Positions 32,060 through 42,175 of a DNA stretch of 64,000 bases are shown here, in pieces. The notes below the pieces were generated by a model. The model ran no database searches and had not been told where the DNA came from. It saw nothing but the letters and a program-made list of their open reading frames with translations. A program made the translations under genes and the position numbers. This DNA comes from Prorocentrum cordatum (lineage: Eukaryota; Sar; Dinophyceae; Prorocentrales; Prorocentraceae), in assembly GCA_963575745.1 (NCBI GenBank), contig CAUYUJ010020614.1, positions 65,001-129,000 of the forward strand, given 5' to 3'. Position 1 is the stretch's first letter, and each line of letters begins with the position of its first letter.

Positions 32060-32455
32060 TCAAGTTGCACAGCGCGGCTCTCCTTGTCCTTACCTGGTCC
32101 GTCCAGCCAGCCCATGTAAGCCGAGCTCCAGTAGGTCATCACCGGGGTGACACCTGGCAGGAGGAGAAAGGTTGGAACACTGAAGCCATTGCCACAACAT
32201 GGCCGTCGCTGGCTGTGTGACTGCCTCCCCGCTTTACGGCTGCAATGCCATCTTCCCATCGGGAAACTAAGCAGCACCCCCATATGACTATATGATCGTA
32301 CTGGCATCGAAGCCCCAAGAACAGTTCGATCTTGACCTGCTACTCGTCCTATGTATTATGCGCCCCAACAAATATCTGCGCGCGGACTCTCTCTCTCATA
32401 CATACACTGAAGCCTCTCCATGTACCCATATAGACATATATGCACATAGCCTGTT
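32060..32455. other. No gene recognised
   Basis: Moderate-GC unique-looking sequence. GGGAAACTAAGCAGCACC near 32261 faintly recalls a 5S rRNA element but the rest does not match. Confidence 0.4.
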
Positions 32456-32459
32456 CCCC

Positions 32460-32562
32460 CCTCTCTCTCTATCTCTCTCTCTCTCTCTCTCGTTCTCTGT
32501 CTCTCTATCTCTCTCTCAATAGTATATCGTTCTCGATCTCTCTCTCTCTCTCTCCCCCTCTC
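32460..32562. repeat. (CT)n microsatellite
   Basis: Two CTCTCT runs separated by AGTATATCGTTC. Confidence 0.95.
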
Positions 32563-32699
32563 ACGCACATGTCCAAGGACGGATAACGGTGTGCCTGAGT
32601 GTTCTATTCATCTTGACGTCACCCCCATCGTCTCTCACGTCGCCTCAGAACATGTCACGCGCGGGTTGCCATCGCGCAACACGTTGTTCATCGTCACCA

Positions 32700-32749
32700 G
32701 TACAATCATCATAATCGTCATCATCATCACCACCACCATCATCATCATC

Positions 32750-32783
<34 letters not shown>

Positions 32784-33243
32784 CCACCACCATCAGCAGC
32801 AGCAGCATCATCATCATCAGCATCATCAGCATCATCATTATCATCATCATCCGCATCATCACCATCAGCATCACCATCATCATCATCACAATCATCAGCA
32901 TCCCCATCCTCATCAGCATCATCCTCATCCTCATCCTCATCATCAGCATCATCATCAGCATCATCATCATCAGCAGCAGCATCATCGTCATCATCACCAT
33001 CACCATGCTCATCATACCAGTAATCGTCCGCGTCAACATCATCGTCCATCGTAATCCGCATCATCACCATCATCATCAGCGTAATCGTCAACGTCATCAT
33101 CATCAGCAACACTATGCGTATCACCACCAGCATCACCCCCTCACCACACCAATCGCCAGCATCGCCATCATCATGATCAGCAGCATCAGCATCATCAGCA
33201 TCATCACCATCAGCATGAGCATCATGGCCATCATCATCCTCAC

Positions 33244-33334
<91 letters not shown>

Positions 33335-33790
33335 GCCATGATCAGCATCATCATCAACAGCACCAACATTAGCATCAGTATCATCATCAACTCATCATCA
33401 CCATGATCAGCATCACCATCCTCATCCTCAACCTCGTTTTCCCAGACATCATCACAATCATTCATCAATATCGCATCCTCCTATTTTTCTGTATCGTCAT
33501 CATCGCCATCGTCGGCACCATCATCAACAGCATCATCAGCAGTAGCATCATCATCGTCAGCATCATCACCAACAGCATCATCATCACCACCACCATCATC
33601 ATCATCAGCATCATCTCAGCAACATCATCATCAGCATCGTAAGTGTCATCATCACCAGCATCATCATCGTCATCACCATAACCATCATCATCATCATCAT
33701 CAGCATCGTCATCGCCATCGTCACCATCATCATCAGCATCATCATCATGATCAGCATCATCATCATCATCATCATCAACATCATCCGTCG
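32700..33790. repeat. CAT/CAG/CAC trinucleotide tract
   Basis: About 1.1 kb dominated by CAT with CAC, CAG and CCT variants, purest at about 33240-33335. Gives poly-Ile/His/Ser on one strand and Met/Asp on the other. Confidence 0.97.
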
Positions 33791-33949
33791 CCCTACTGGA
33801 AATCAGACGGCTAAGAATTCAGGCGTGCCCGGGGCATAGGTACACTTCAGGCCGCGCCTGAGTTATGAAACTTCAACGTGCTCGAGTAGCCTCCCCGTCC
33901 TCCCCATCAATCCTCCCTCCTCCTCTTCTGCCATTTTGCTCCATCTCTT

Positions 33950-33990
33950 CCTCCTCCTCCTCCTCCTCCTCCTCCTCCTCCTCCTCCCTG
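33950..33990. repeat. (CTC)n microsatellite
   Basis: About 13 CTC triplets. Confidence 0.95.
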
Positions 33991-34356
33991 GCCCTCCCTC
34001 TCGTCCTCCTCGTCCCCTTCATCCCTCTAGGAAGGGGAGGGGGAGGGTTTGGCATCGCTTGCGACTTAGGTGGCTCTGTGTGGTCGACGTGTGTGATTGG
34101 ATGTTCTAGAGCTTCTCCTCCAATGTGATGATTCGCCTGGCCCGTCCGCTTCGCCACTTGTTTGGCCGTCGACCAAAGACGGAAACTCGACGTGGAACCC
34201 GAACAAGCCTGAACAGCTGACATCCCCTGCGCAGCTCTCGGTCGACCGCCCGTGGGTTACCACCCTTCACAAGGGTGGTGCTGCAAACGGTAGCGTAGCG
34301 TAGGGCCGTGGATCACGCCTGTTTCACCAAGGTGTTTCCAATGGTAACGTGCCCCC

Positions 34357-34388
34357 CTCCCACACACACACACACACACACACACACC
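34357..34388. repeat. (AC)n microsatellite
   Basis: About 15 CA units. Confidence 0.95.
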
Positions 34389-34559
34389 AGAACAGGATGA
34401 GGGACACTCGCACCCCGCTCTGACATCGCCCAGACCGCGAAGCGCCAAGCGCGACTAATTTCGCATCCTGTGGTGGCCCTCCAAGCAAGCTTCCGAGAGG
34501 CTCCCCGACCTCTCAGAGACCACCTCCTCGCCGTGCCCCCCCCCCCTTCGTCGCCGACG

Positions 34560-34760
34560 GTGCGGGGCAAGATTAACCAACATCGAATCGGGAAATCGCA
34601 CAGAATCGGACAAACGGCCGGATCGGGCCGCAGCGGCATGGGGTCGGAACAGAATCGGATCGGCCGCGCCAGGGCGAACAACAGTGCCACGCAAGCGTCG
34701 GGCTGAATCGGATCGGACGAAAGTCGGAATCGAACTGGATCGGGCCAGCCAGAGTCAGTA
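34560..34760. repeat. GAATCGGAT-type degenerate repeat
   Basis: Irregular repetition of AATCGGAT/GATCGGGCC/GTCGGAA blocks; no gene. Confidence 0.65.
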
Positions 34761-35049
34761 CACGAGAGGCCCTTCCAGAAGAAACCTTCCACAAGAAACC
34801 CAACCCTTGCCCAGGGCGTCCCTTGATGTTTGGCGTGGGAGCGCTGGGAACCCAAGAACCCCTGCGCACCTTAGAGGCAAGCAGGGTGTTTCTTGGCATG
34901 GGCCTCCACTGCTATCGAATCGGCTCGATCAGATCGAAACGAATCCCGAGGGGCGGCGCGCGCGCACCTCGGTCGAGCTCCCGCGTGAGCTCCGAGAGGG
35001 CCTCCCGGCCACTGCGCGGGAGGTACCTGGGGAGGGGACTACGACGGTG

Positions 35050-35350
35050 GACCACGACAACGGCGACGGCGGCGGCGACGACGACAGTAACGACGACGAC
35101 GACGACGACGACCGATGCAGACGGCAGACGCCGACCACGTCTGGACGACGACGATCCGCCGGGAAGACGCAGACAAGGAGGAGGGGAGCACAACCGCATA
35201 CCCCCCAAAAGACCTTCTACGAGAGGAGGAGGAGGAAGAGAGGAAGGAGGGAGGAGGGACCAGGGAGTAGGGAGGAGTGAGGAGTGAGGAGTGAGGAGGG
35301 AGGGGAAGGAGGGAGGAGGGAGGAGGGAGGGTACATGAGGGAGAGGAGGG
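35050..35350. repeat. GAC then GAGG-rich tract
   Basis: GACGACGAC at 35075-35112, then GGAGGAGG/GGAGTGAGGAG purine repeats to about 35350. Confidence 0.85.
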
Positions 35351-36080
35351 AGGGAAAAGGGTAGAAGAACAAGCAACCGCACAAAATAAGGATTTTGAGG
35401 TTCGCGAGGACTTCTTGGGTCGACGGTGGCCCCCCCCTGGCGGCGCCTCAGACGCCGACATGGAGAAGGGAATCCAGGCCCGGCCAGACAACTCACCATC
35501 ACATCGTTCAGTGTGAGTCTGAACAGCGGGAGAGGGAACGATATAGTACGGCATTTTGCGGAAGGCCATTCGAGCAACACAACGGCATTCATCAGCTTTG
35601 TCGATGAAGTAGAATCTCAGTTTTTGTGAAGATATTGCTTCAGGCCAGGTCCTTATCTTCCTTCCACGCCTCGCTCCCCCTTCCCTACCCCTCTTTTCCC
35701 ACCCCTAGCTGCGTTCCTCCTCATTCCCTGCCCTACGCATTTCTCCCGTGGCACCTGCGCACGCCAATTCAGCACTCGTCACATGAATGATGCTGGCCGT
35801 TGGCCGATCACCCATTTCTGCGTGCTGTGTCTGATCATCAATGGTGTTCCCGTTGCTCCCCCCCGCCTAGCCTTGATGCGCCACCCAACGTCTACACGCA
35901 ATTCGGCAAGTTTGCGCGCTGTACGCCACCGTCCCCCTGGCACGTTGAGGCGTCCTTAAATGCCAAGGGCTGGCTGCTAAGGCTTCTGCTTTCGTCCACG
36001 CCCCCCCGAACTCTCGTCACAGACTCGCGCGTGCACCGCCCCTGAATCCGAGGCCAAGATCCCTCGAAAAGAAAAAAATA
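35351..36080. other. No gene recognised
   Basis: Mixed, unique-looking sequence with short frames only. Confidence 0.4.
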
Positions 36081-36084
36081 ATCG

Positions 36085-36200
36085 CGCTCCCGAGCGTCCA
36101 AGACGGCCCAAGGTGGCCACAACGCGGGACAAGATGGCCTCGAGATGGCCCAAGACGCCCTGAGGCGGCCTAAGACGGCGACCAAAGGACCCGGAATACA
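36085..36200. repeat. CCAAGACGGCC-type degenerate tract 2
   Basis: CAAGACGGCCCAAGGTGGCC-like units directly after an A-rich core (AAAAGAAAAAAATAATCGCG at 36064). Confidence 0.75.
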
Positions 36201-36429
36201 GCCAAGACCAGTTCACAAAAAACCTATCGCAAGAAACCCAACCCTGAAAATCGCCGAAGCTTCTTGGGCCAGAGATGTTTTTTTGCTTAGCGGATGCCAG
36301 CGACGGAACTGAGGGTACCCTGGACCAGGCGGTCTCTTGGTGGCTCGCGCAAAGCACCTCAAGGTCAAGAAACCCAAAACGATCGCGAACGAAGCATCTG
36401 AACCCTGTATGATCAGGAAGACTTGGAAT

Positions 36430-37110
36430 TCCCGCGCAACGGGCCCCCTGGCGCAAGACGCGCTCCTTGCACGCTCCCCAGGCATGTCCGCCCCAGCACG
36501 TGCGAATCCCGACACGATCTGCACGTCCGAGAGGGGATAGGCGACGTGAGGGAATCTCTCGCTAGCCTTCGGGTACGCACGCCAAAACGGGCTGGCGCAC
36601 GGGTGGCGCTGCACATTCGGATGCGGTGGGTGACGACACCCAGGGCACCGTCCACGCCTGTTGATTTGTTTTTTCCTTCGGACGCGCGCCCCACAAAGCG
36701 CAAGCGCCCTTTCCAAGACTACTGGCCCCCCTGTTCTGGATGGGCGACGCAAAGGACTCTTGGAGGAACTGCCGAAGAAACGCAGGGTACCCTCCATGCC
36801 TGTTGGTCTCTTGAACCTTCGGGCGCGTGCCCAAACATGCGCCCGAGCACGGGGGGGAAGCCAATTCGGATGCGGTGGGCGAAGAAACCCAGGAAACCTT
36901 CTATGCCAATTGGTTTCTTGAACCTTCGGGCGTGTGCCTCAAAAACGCGCCCGCACACGGGGCAAAGGAGGAGCACATTCCGATGGGGTGGGCGAAGACA
37001 CCCAAGGTATCCTCTATGCCTGTTGGTTTCTTAAACCTTCGGGCGCGTGCCCCAAAATGCCCCAACTTCCACGGAGCTCAGAGTATACCCTGCCGGCTGT
37101 GGTTTCTTCA
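36430..37110 (+). repeat. 107-141-bp tandem repeat
   Basis: Five degenerate units anchored by CCTTCGGGCGCGTGCC at about 36566, 36675, 36816, 36923 and 37036, each followed by AAACGCGCCCG, CACGGGG, ATTCGGATGCGGTGGG and GAAGAAACCCAG blocks. The plus frame 36423-37034 is open for 203 codons and shows MPVGFLNLRARAP and IRMRWAKTP repeats. No known domain. Confidence 0.8.
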
Positions 37111-37199
37111 CGCCCGCTGCAAGTCTTCAATCCGAATACGCACCAAATAAACCAAGGTGGCCCCAAGACGGCCTAAGAAAGACGGCCTAAGAGGAGGGA

Positions 37200-37430
37200 A
37201 GAGGAGGAACAGGAGGGAGAGGAGGAGGATAATCACGAGGAGAGGTTCAGCTGAGTTGAGCTGGGCCCACGACACCCTCAAACCTGAAGGTGCCCCCGAA
37301 GACGCCGCGCCTTGCTACCATCGCGATGGCTTCCAAGCAAGCCTGCCCAGAAACACGGTCGGGGAGCTCTACGCTTCGTGGGCCCCAGAAGCGGCAGGGC
37401 AACTTGTTCACCGTTTTCGGCAAAATGTCT
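37200..37430. other. No gene recognised
   Basis: A GA-rich start and then mixed sequence. AAACGGTGAACA/GTTCACCGTTTT-like words occur near 37400. Confidence 0.35.
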
Positions 37431-37439
37431 CTTGAAAAG

Positions 37440-37590
37440 GGAAACGGTACAAACGGCGACTGGAAACAGAAAAAAAACGGCTCCAGGATTAGAACCGGAT
37501 CCGGAACCGGCAAACAAACGGCGACGGAACCCGCAAAAAAAACGACGGAACCGCCTAGAACACGGCGAAACGGAACCGGTGACAAAAACG
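37440..37590. repeat. AACGGCGA/AACCGG-rich degenerate repeat
   Basis: Repeated AAACGG, GGAACCGG and GACGGAACC blocks in A-rich context. Confidence 0.65.
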
Positions 37591-37599
37591 GCCCTGTCG

Positions 37600-38045
37600 T
37601 TTCTAAGGCCCGCTGAGGTTCTACGTGCCTGGGCTGGCCCCGGGCCGAAACCGCAGAGCCCCGTGCAGAGGGCGAGGAGGACGAGGATGATGCGGAGAGC
37701 GCGGTCAGGGAAGTCCCTATGCGTCTGTGCGCCCCGCTGGCCCTAGAATGCGCAGCGCGACGTTACTTTCGCGTCTGGTGGGCCCCACGATTCGGGGATG
37801 GACAGAGCCCCCTTTTCGGCAAAACGTGGTTTAGCGAAAACGACCTCGGGCCCAGACCTGGCGGGCGCAAGCCTGGAAAATTACGGCCGCCGCGCCCTTT
37901 CGGGTATCGAAGACGGACAACCCGCCGACCCCTTCTGGGTCTCTAATCGTGTTAGATTATCCCCCCTAATCCCCCCCCAGGGACCCAAACCGGCAATTGA
38001 CCCGCCCCCCCCCGCTTGCCTGGCGCGACCCTGGACCGAACGCGT
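37600..38045. other. No gene recognised
   Basis: GC-rich mixed sequence, frames on both strands without motifs. Confidence 0.35.
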
Positions 38046-38049
38046 CATG

Positions 38050-38665
38050 GGGGAGCGGAGGGCTTCAAAACGAGCCAAGAAGGCACCAAAACGCTCCCCA
38101 GACGGTCCAAGAGGGCCACGGGTCGCCGAAATATCGCTCCTTGAGCCCACGATGGCATCCAGACGGCATCCGAAGCTGCCAAGACGCCCCTAACACCCCA
38201 AAGATGCGTCCCAAGAGGGTCCCAAGAAACAATAATCGTCCAATTCTTTTTTGAATATACAAAAATAGCAGACTCGCCTTCTCGGCACTCACACCGCCCA
38301 AGACGGGCAAAGAAACCTTCAATATCGCCCCCGGACAGCCGAAGGGACCCCCAAGAGGGGTCGAAGAGTGTCCAAAAACAGTCCACGAAGCCCCCAAACC
38401 AGCCCGAGAGGGACCCCAGACGGCTCCAAGAGGGACTCCAGAGGGCACCTTTTGAAGCCTCCCCAAAGCGCCCCCAGCCTGCCCCAAGAACACCCCAAGA
38501 GGCCCTGAGGGACCCCCAAGAGAACCTCAAAGGCCTCCAAGAAGCCCCCAAGAAACCCCCAACAGGCCCCAAAACTTGGTCCAAGATGCCTCGAGGCGGC
38601 CGGATATGGCCTGCAGACAAGCCAATATGCCACCAAAAGGCCGCAAAAGAGCACCAAGAGGTACG
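38050..38665. repeat. CCAAGACGGCCCC-type degenerate tract 3
   Basis: Irregular CCCAAGAGG/CCAAGACGG units with an AT-rich core at about 38228-38272 (ATAATCGTCCAATTCTTTTT). The minus-strand frame 38045-38710 is only apparently coding (Leu/Gly/Trp/Ser). Confidence 0.85.
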
Positions 38666-38925
38666 ATAACAACAACGAAACAACAGGGGCGATGTCGAGC
38701 GCCGTGTCATGATTCGGACAAGCTTCGTGGAATGCAGTCCTGGAAGCGCGGTAGTTTATATAGGGGTTGGCGGATGTGGTGCAAACCTATAGAATCCACG
38801 TCCGGAATTGACGTGCTGAGCGGCAGCGCTTTCCGGCGAAAGCCGTAATCCAACGGCTACGACACAACCGTCGACCCAAAGTGGCCACCCCCATTTGGGG
38901 CTCAAAAACGTGCAAACAACTATGT
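38666..38925. other. No gene recognised
   Basis: Unique-looking spacer between two CCAAGA tracts. GTTTATATAGGGG at 38755 is TATA-like, but no gene follows. Confidence 0.35.
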
Positions 38926-38934
38926 AAAATCGAT

Positions 38935-39560
38935 GATTCGGGACTTTGGGCCCCCTGGGAGGCCCAATAGGGCCTCAAGACGGCTCCATATGGCTTCACA
39001 ACGGGCGAAGACGGCTCCAAGACGGTCCATGATGGCCCCAAAAAGGCCCAAGAAACTCCTAAGACGTCCCAAGAGGCAAGAGGGCCCCAAGACGACCCCC
39101 AAGACCTCCAGAAGCCAAAATCATTAATTGTCCTATTAGTTTTTTGATGATTTAAACGTTCTCGCCTCTCTCGACTCTCAGAAGCCCATGGCCGCCCAGT
39201 CAGCCACCAACATTGCCCCATAAAGGCCCAAGAAGCCCCCCAAAGGGCCCCCAAACGGCCCAGGAGGGCCCCAAGACGGCACAAAGAGGCCCCCAAGGCG
39301 GTCCAAAAAAAAACCCGAGACGGCCCAAGAGGACCCCAAGAGAACCCCAAGGCGGCCGCGAGAGGCCCCCAAGACGGCCTCCGAAGGGGCGGAACGGCGC
39401 AAAAACGCCCCAAAACAGCCCAAGACGCCCCCAAGAGGCCACGAGAAACCCCCAAGAGGCCCCCAAGGGGCTCCAAAAAAAAATCCAGTGGCCTCCAAAA
39501 AATCCTCAAGAAGCCTCCAAGAGGACTCAAAGAAGCCCCCCCAAGGCCATACAACGACTG
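38935..39560. repeat. CCAAGACGGCCCC-type degenerate tract 4
   Basis: Same unit type as tract 3, with an AT-rich core at about 39117-39160 (ATCATTAATTGTCCTATTAG). Core and flanks resemble those of tract 3. Confidence 0.85.
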
Positions 39561-39689
39561 GAGTGTAATGTTATTTTTCTCCCCCTGGGCGAACTGCGGC
39601 GCAGCGCCAGCCAGGTTGAAATTGGTCACGGCGGCGCCCATGATTAGACCTGGCGCCGGAAGGGAAGATGGGGAGGGAGTATGAAAAGG

Positions 39690-39795
39690 AGGGGGGGGAG
39701 AGGCCCCAAAAAAGTCCCCAAGAGGCCCAAAGAAGCTCCCAAGAGGCCTCCAAGAGGCCCCCAGGAGGCTCCCAAGAGGCCCCGCGACGACGTGA
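39690..39795. repeat. CCAAGAGGCC-type tract 5
   Basis: Short continuation of the same unit type. Confidence 0.75.
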
Positions 39796-40116
39796 CTGTA
39801 CATGCTCAGGACGTGCACCCCGCGAAGCGAAAGGAATTCACAAATCGACGTGTCAGGGTGGGGGTTCTGTCCACCCCCGAAAACTGGTGTGACTGTCGAG
39901 CGCCGCGTCCACTCCAGAGAGCTCCAGAACGCTCTGCGCGTTCCAAAATGCCCTCTGCAAAAATGTCTCCTCATGCGCACCTGGGGTATGGAGCTCTGAA
40001 CTCTTAATTTTCGCTCGTGGTCGTTTCTGTTGATTCGCTGTCGCCCTCCCCTTCCTTTCCGCCTCCTCTTCCTCCTCCTGCTCCTGCTCCTCCCGTCGCT
40101 GTGGAGGCCACCCTCA
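39796..40116. other. No gene recognised
   Basis: Mixed sequence, ending in CTCCTCCTG triplets near 40060-40095. Confidence 0.4.
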
Positions 40117-40240
40117 TGAGGCTTGAGCAGACAAGGTCGGAACATCGCGCAGCATCGCTGGTGCGCCAGCGATGCGTCGGAGACGCCGAGATGGTATCGG
40201 CGATTCGGCGCGATCCTCTAGCCACACCTACTCTGGCCCC
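40117..40240. mobile_element. GATGCATC inverted-repeat element, diverged copy C
   Basis: Left GAGGCTTGAGCAGACAAGGT, core with CAGCATCGC/GCGATGCGTCGG, right TCGGCGCGATCCTCTAG plus CACCTACTCTGG. Corresponds to the ends of copies A and B but is shorter. Confidence 0.5.
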
Positions 40241-40249
40241 CCCTCCCGG

Positions 40250-40660
40250 CGCGTGCAAGAGCAAGGGGGCGCGCACAACCCGTTGAGTCGCACAGCATTT
40301 TCGCGCCGTGGCGACATCTGCGCTGGTCAATGGCACATGGTAGATCGTTCAACCTTGACAGGTCGGGGTTACCAGATAGCGCAGATCGCGGCCTCTGCGC
40401 CGCGGCGGCCTTCATCCCATTTCGGCAGGGACTGAAGTTGGTCTTCATTTTCAGTTACCTCGGTGGCTCGGTCTTCTTCGGGGTTGGCCACAGTCATCGT
40501 GAATATTTGCACTGCACGCCCCCTGGCCACGGTGGGACGCACGGGGGCGGCAGGGGAAAAACGAGCCGCCCCGACGCCGGAAACGCCATCTTGCGCCAGA
40601 GCGCGCGCGGCCTGCGCGAGAGCCAGAGTCGCCCTCTGGAATGCCGTGCGCGGGGGGAGG
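40250..40660. other. No gene recognised
   Basis: Contains ATCGTTCAACCTTGACAGGTC near 40341, which recalls part of dispersed repeat E. No gene seen. Confidence 0.35.
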
Positions 40661-40669
40661 GTGGAGAGC

Positions 40670-40735
40670 GGGAGGAGAAGGAGGAGAAGGAGGAGAAGGA
40701 GGACGTGGAGGAGGGGGAAGACGAGGAGCAGAGAA
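40670..40735. repeat. GAG/AAG purine tract
   Basis: GGAGAAGGAGGAGAAGG-type sequence. Confidence 0.85.
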
Positions 40736-40739
40736 GAGC

Positions 40740-41185
40740 AGAGCAGCACCAATGGTCGAATGATGTAGCTCACACTAACGACGCAGCCAGGGCGCCCGAA
40801 AACAAGACGATGAGCGGACCAGGCGTTCGAGAACCACTTAAGGGGTTCGATCGCCTGTGGGGCCCTTCAGGGGCAGACCTCTGGCAAAAGCGAGACCCCC
40901 GATTGGGGGCACCTTGGGGGCTCGCCTATGCACTCCACCACTTGACGAGCCAGAAGCAGACGTCGAACAAACCGACCCCAGCACAACCCCGAGTAGGAGT
41001 CCCGACGAAGGACAGCCCAGACGTCACAGGGCCTCGAGGACTCAGAGAAACGCGGCCCTCACCCAGAGAGCTCTCGGCGAGCCACAGCCTGCAAGGGACC
41101 GCAGAGAGGGCCCGCACCCGCTCGGCGCCCAGCAAAGCCTCGAGTGGGGGGGATTTGAAAAACGTATACATCCAGGGCAACTAAG
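40740..41185. other. No gene recognised
   Basis: A plus frame (40330-41184) stays open through the whole stretch with mixed composition, but it includes the microsatellite and has no motif. Confidence 0.3.
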
Positions 41186-41192
41186 GTAATAA

Positions 41193-41660
41193 CTACCTGA
41201 GGATAGGCGCGGATGCCCGAGCCTGGAGGAAGAGGAAGGTACCATCCTGGGTGGCCCAGGCTGTACAATTCAACTGCACGAGCGCTGCCGCTGATGGCCG
41301 TAAGGCGGGCACGAGCACCCCCCAACCCCCGTCCTTCATCTCCTCTGGTGTGCCCGCCGCGATGATTGTCAGGGTGGCGGCTTCCACCGGGGTGAGCGAG
41401 TGAGCTTTGAAATTGCTCGCCTGCTGCTGCACCCAACCATCATGCCTTTCTGGATGCGCGGAGGTGCCGGCAGTGCACCCGCGGCGTCTGGGGGGGCATC
41501 TGGCCCCAGTACTGTCGTCTTCCGATAGTCCTCGAAGAGGGCCTCGGCTGGCGCTGGAGAGTCGTCGTCGCCCCGCCCGTGCAGGCCCATGTCATAAACG
41601 CTTCGAGCGCGTGCGGCCACGGCAGGCCGCGCTGATGGTCTTTGCCGCCCGCCTTGCAAT
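41193..41660 (-). CDS. Possible hypothetical protein exon(s)
   Basis: Two adjacent minus-strand stretches look truly protein-like. One (about 41600-41440) reads SVYDMGLHGRGDDDSPAPAE and EALFEDYRKTTVLGPDAPPD. The other (about 41432-41193) reads QASNFKAHSLTPVEAATLTI, IAAGTPEEMKDGGWGVLVPA and LNCTAWATQDGTFLFLQARA, then a stop. They are in different frames, so a frameshift or a short intron near 41435 (a TGCAG acceptor is present) would be needed. No family was recognised. Confidence 0.4.
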
Positions 41661-41681
41661 TCCCCGCGCACTTGCGGCCCG

Positions 41682-41785
41682 TGAGGAGGAGGAGGGGGAG
41701 GCAGAGGAGGAGGAGGAGGAGGAGGAGGAGGAGGAGGAGGAGGAGGGGGAGGCAGAGGAGGAGGAAGAGGAGGAGGGGGAGACGC
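41682..41785. repeat. (GAG)n microsatellite with GGCA breaks
   Basis: Near-perfect GAG with two GGGGAGGCA interruptions; poly-Glu, poly-Pro and poly-Leu frames ignored. Confidence 0.95.
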
Positions 41786-41961
41786 TGCGCAAATCCGACG
41801 CCTGCGGCCGCCGTGGGCCACCTCTGCCGAATCGCGCGCGCGCTTGCGAGTGTGAGGCGCGCGGGCACCAGCAGCAGCGCCGCCAGGGCCCCCCTTTTGC
41901 CCCCCCTTCTGCTTGGAGGCCGCCTCCACCCCGAGACTCTCGAGCAGCTTCGCCGCTTTCG

Positions 41962-41964
<3 letters not shown>

Positions 41965-42015
<51 letters not shown>

Positions 42016-42130
42016 ATCTCTGCGTGCCTCTCTCTCTCTCTCTCTCTTGATTATTTGTCACGTGGCGCGCCCGGGCGCTATTTAAAAAAAAGCAAGGCTC
42101 TTCTTTCCCTCTCTCTATGTTTATCCCTTG

Positions 42131-42174
<44 letters not shown>

Positions 42175-42175
42175 T
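41965..42175. repeat. Three (CT)n runs
   Basis: CT runs at about 41966-42006, 42028-42049 and 42130-42172, with unique sequence (including GTGGCGCGCCCGGGCGC) between them. Confidence 0.95.

Noticed and set aside
32225-32285. 5S rRNA fragment (GGGAAACTAAGCAG)
   Set aside because: Only about 14 bases resemble the 5S internal region; the rest does not match.
32591-33468. 271-codon Ile/Ser ORF and Met/Asp ORFs
   Set aside because: Translation of the CAT repeat, not a protein gene.
33928-33946. Spliced-leader-like TGCCATTTTGCTCC
   Set aside because: Partial likeness to the dinoflagellate spliced leader, but the 5' part and the donor are missing and it lies in a CTC-rich tract.
38787-40145. 452-codon minus-strand ORF that looks hydrophobic and membrane-like
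   Set aside because: Leu/Gly/Trp/Ser pattern comes from the CCAAGAGGCC repeat read backwards; the same pattern recurs at every such tract.
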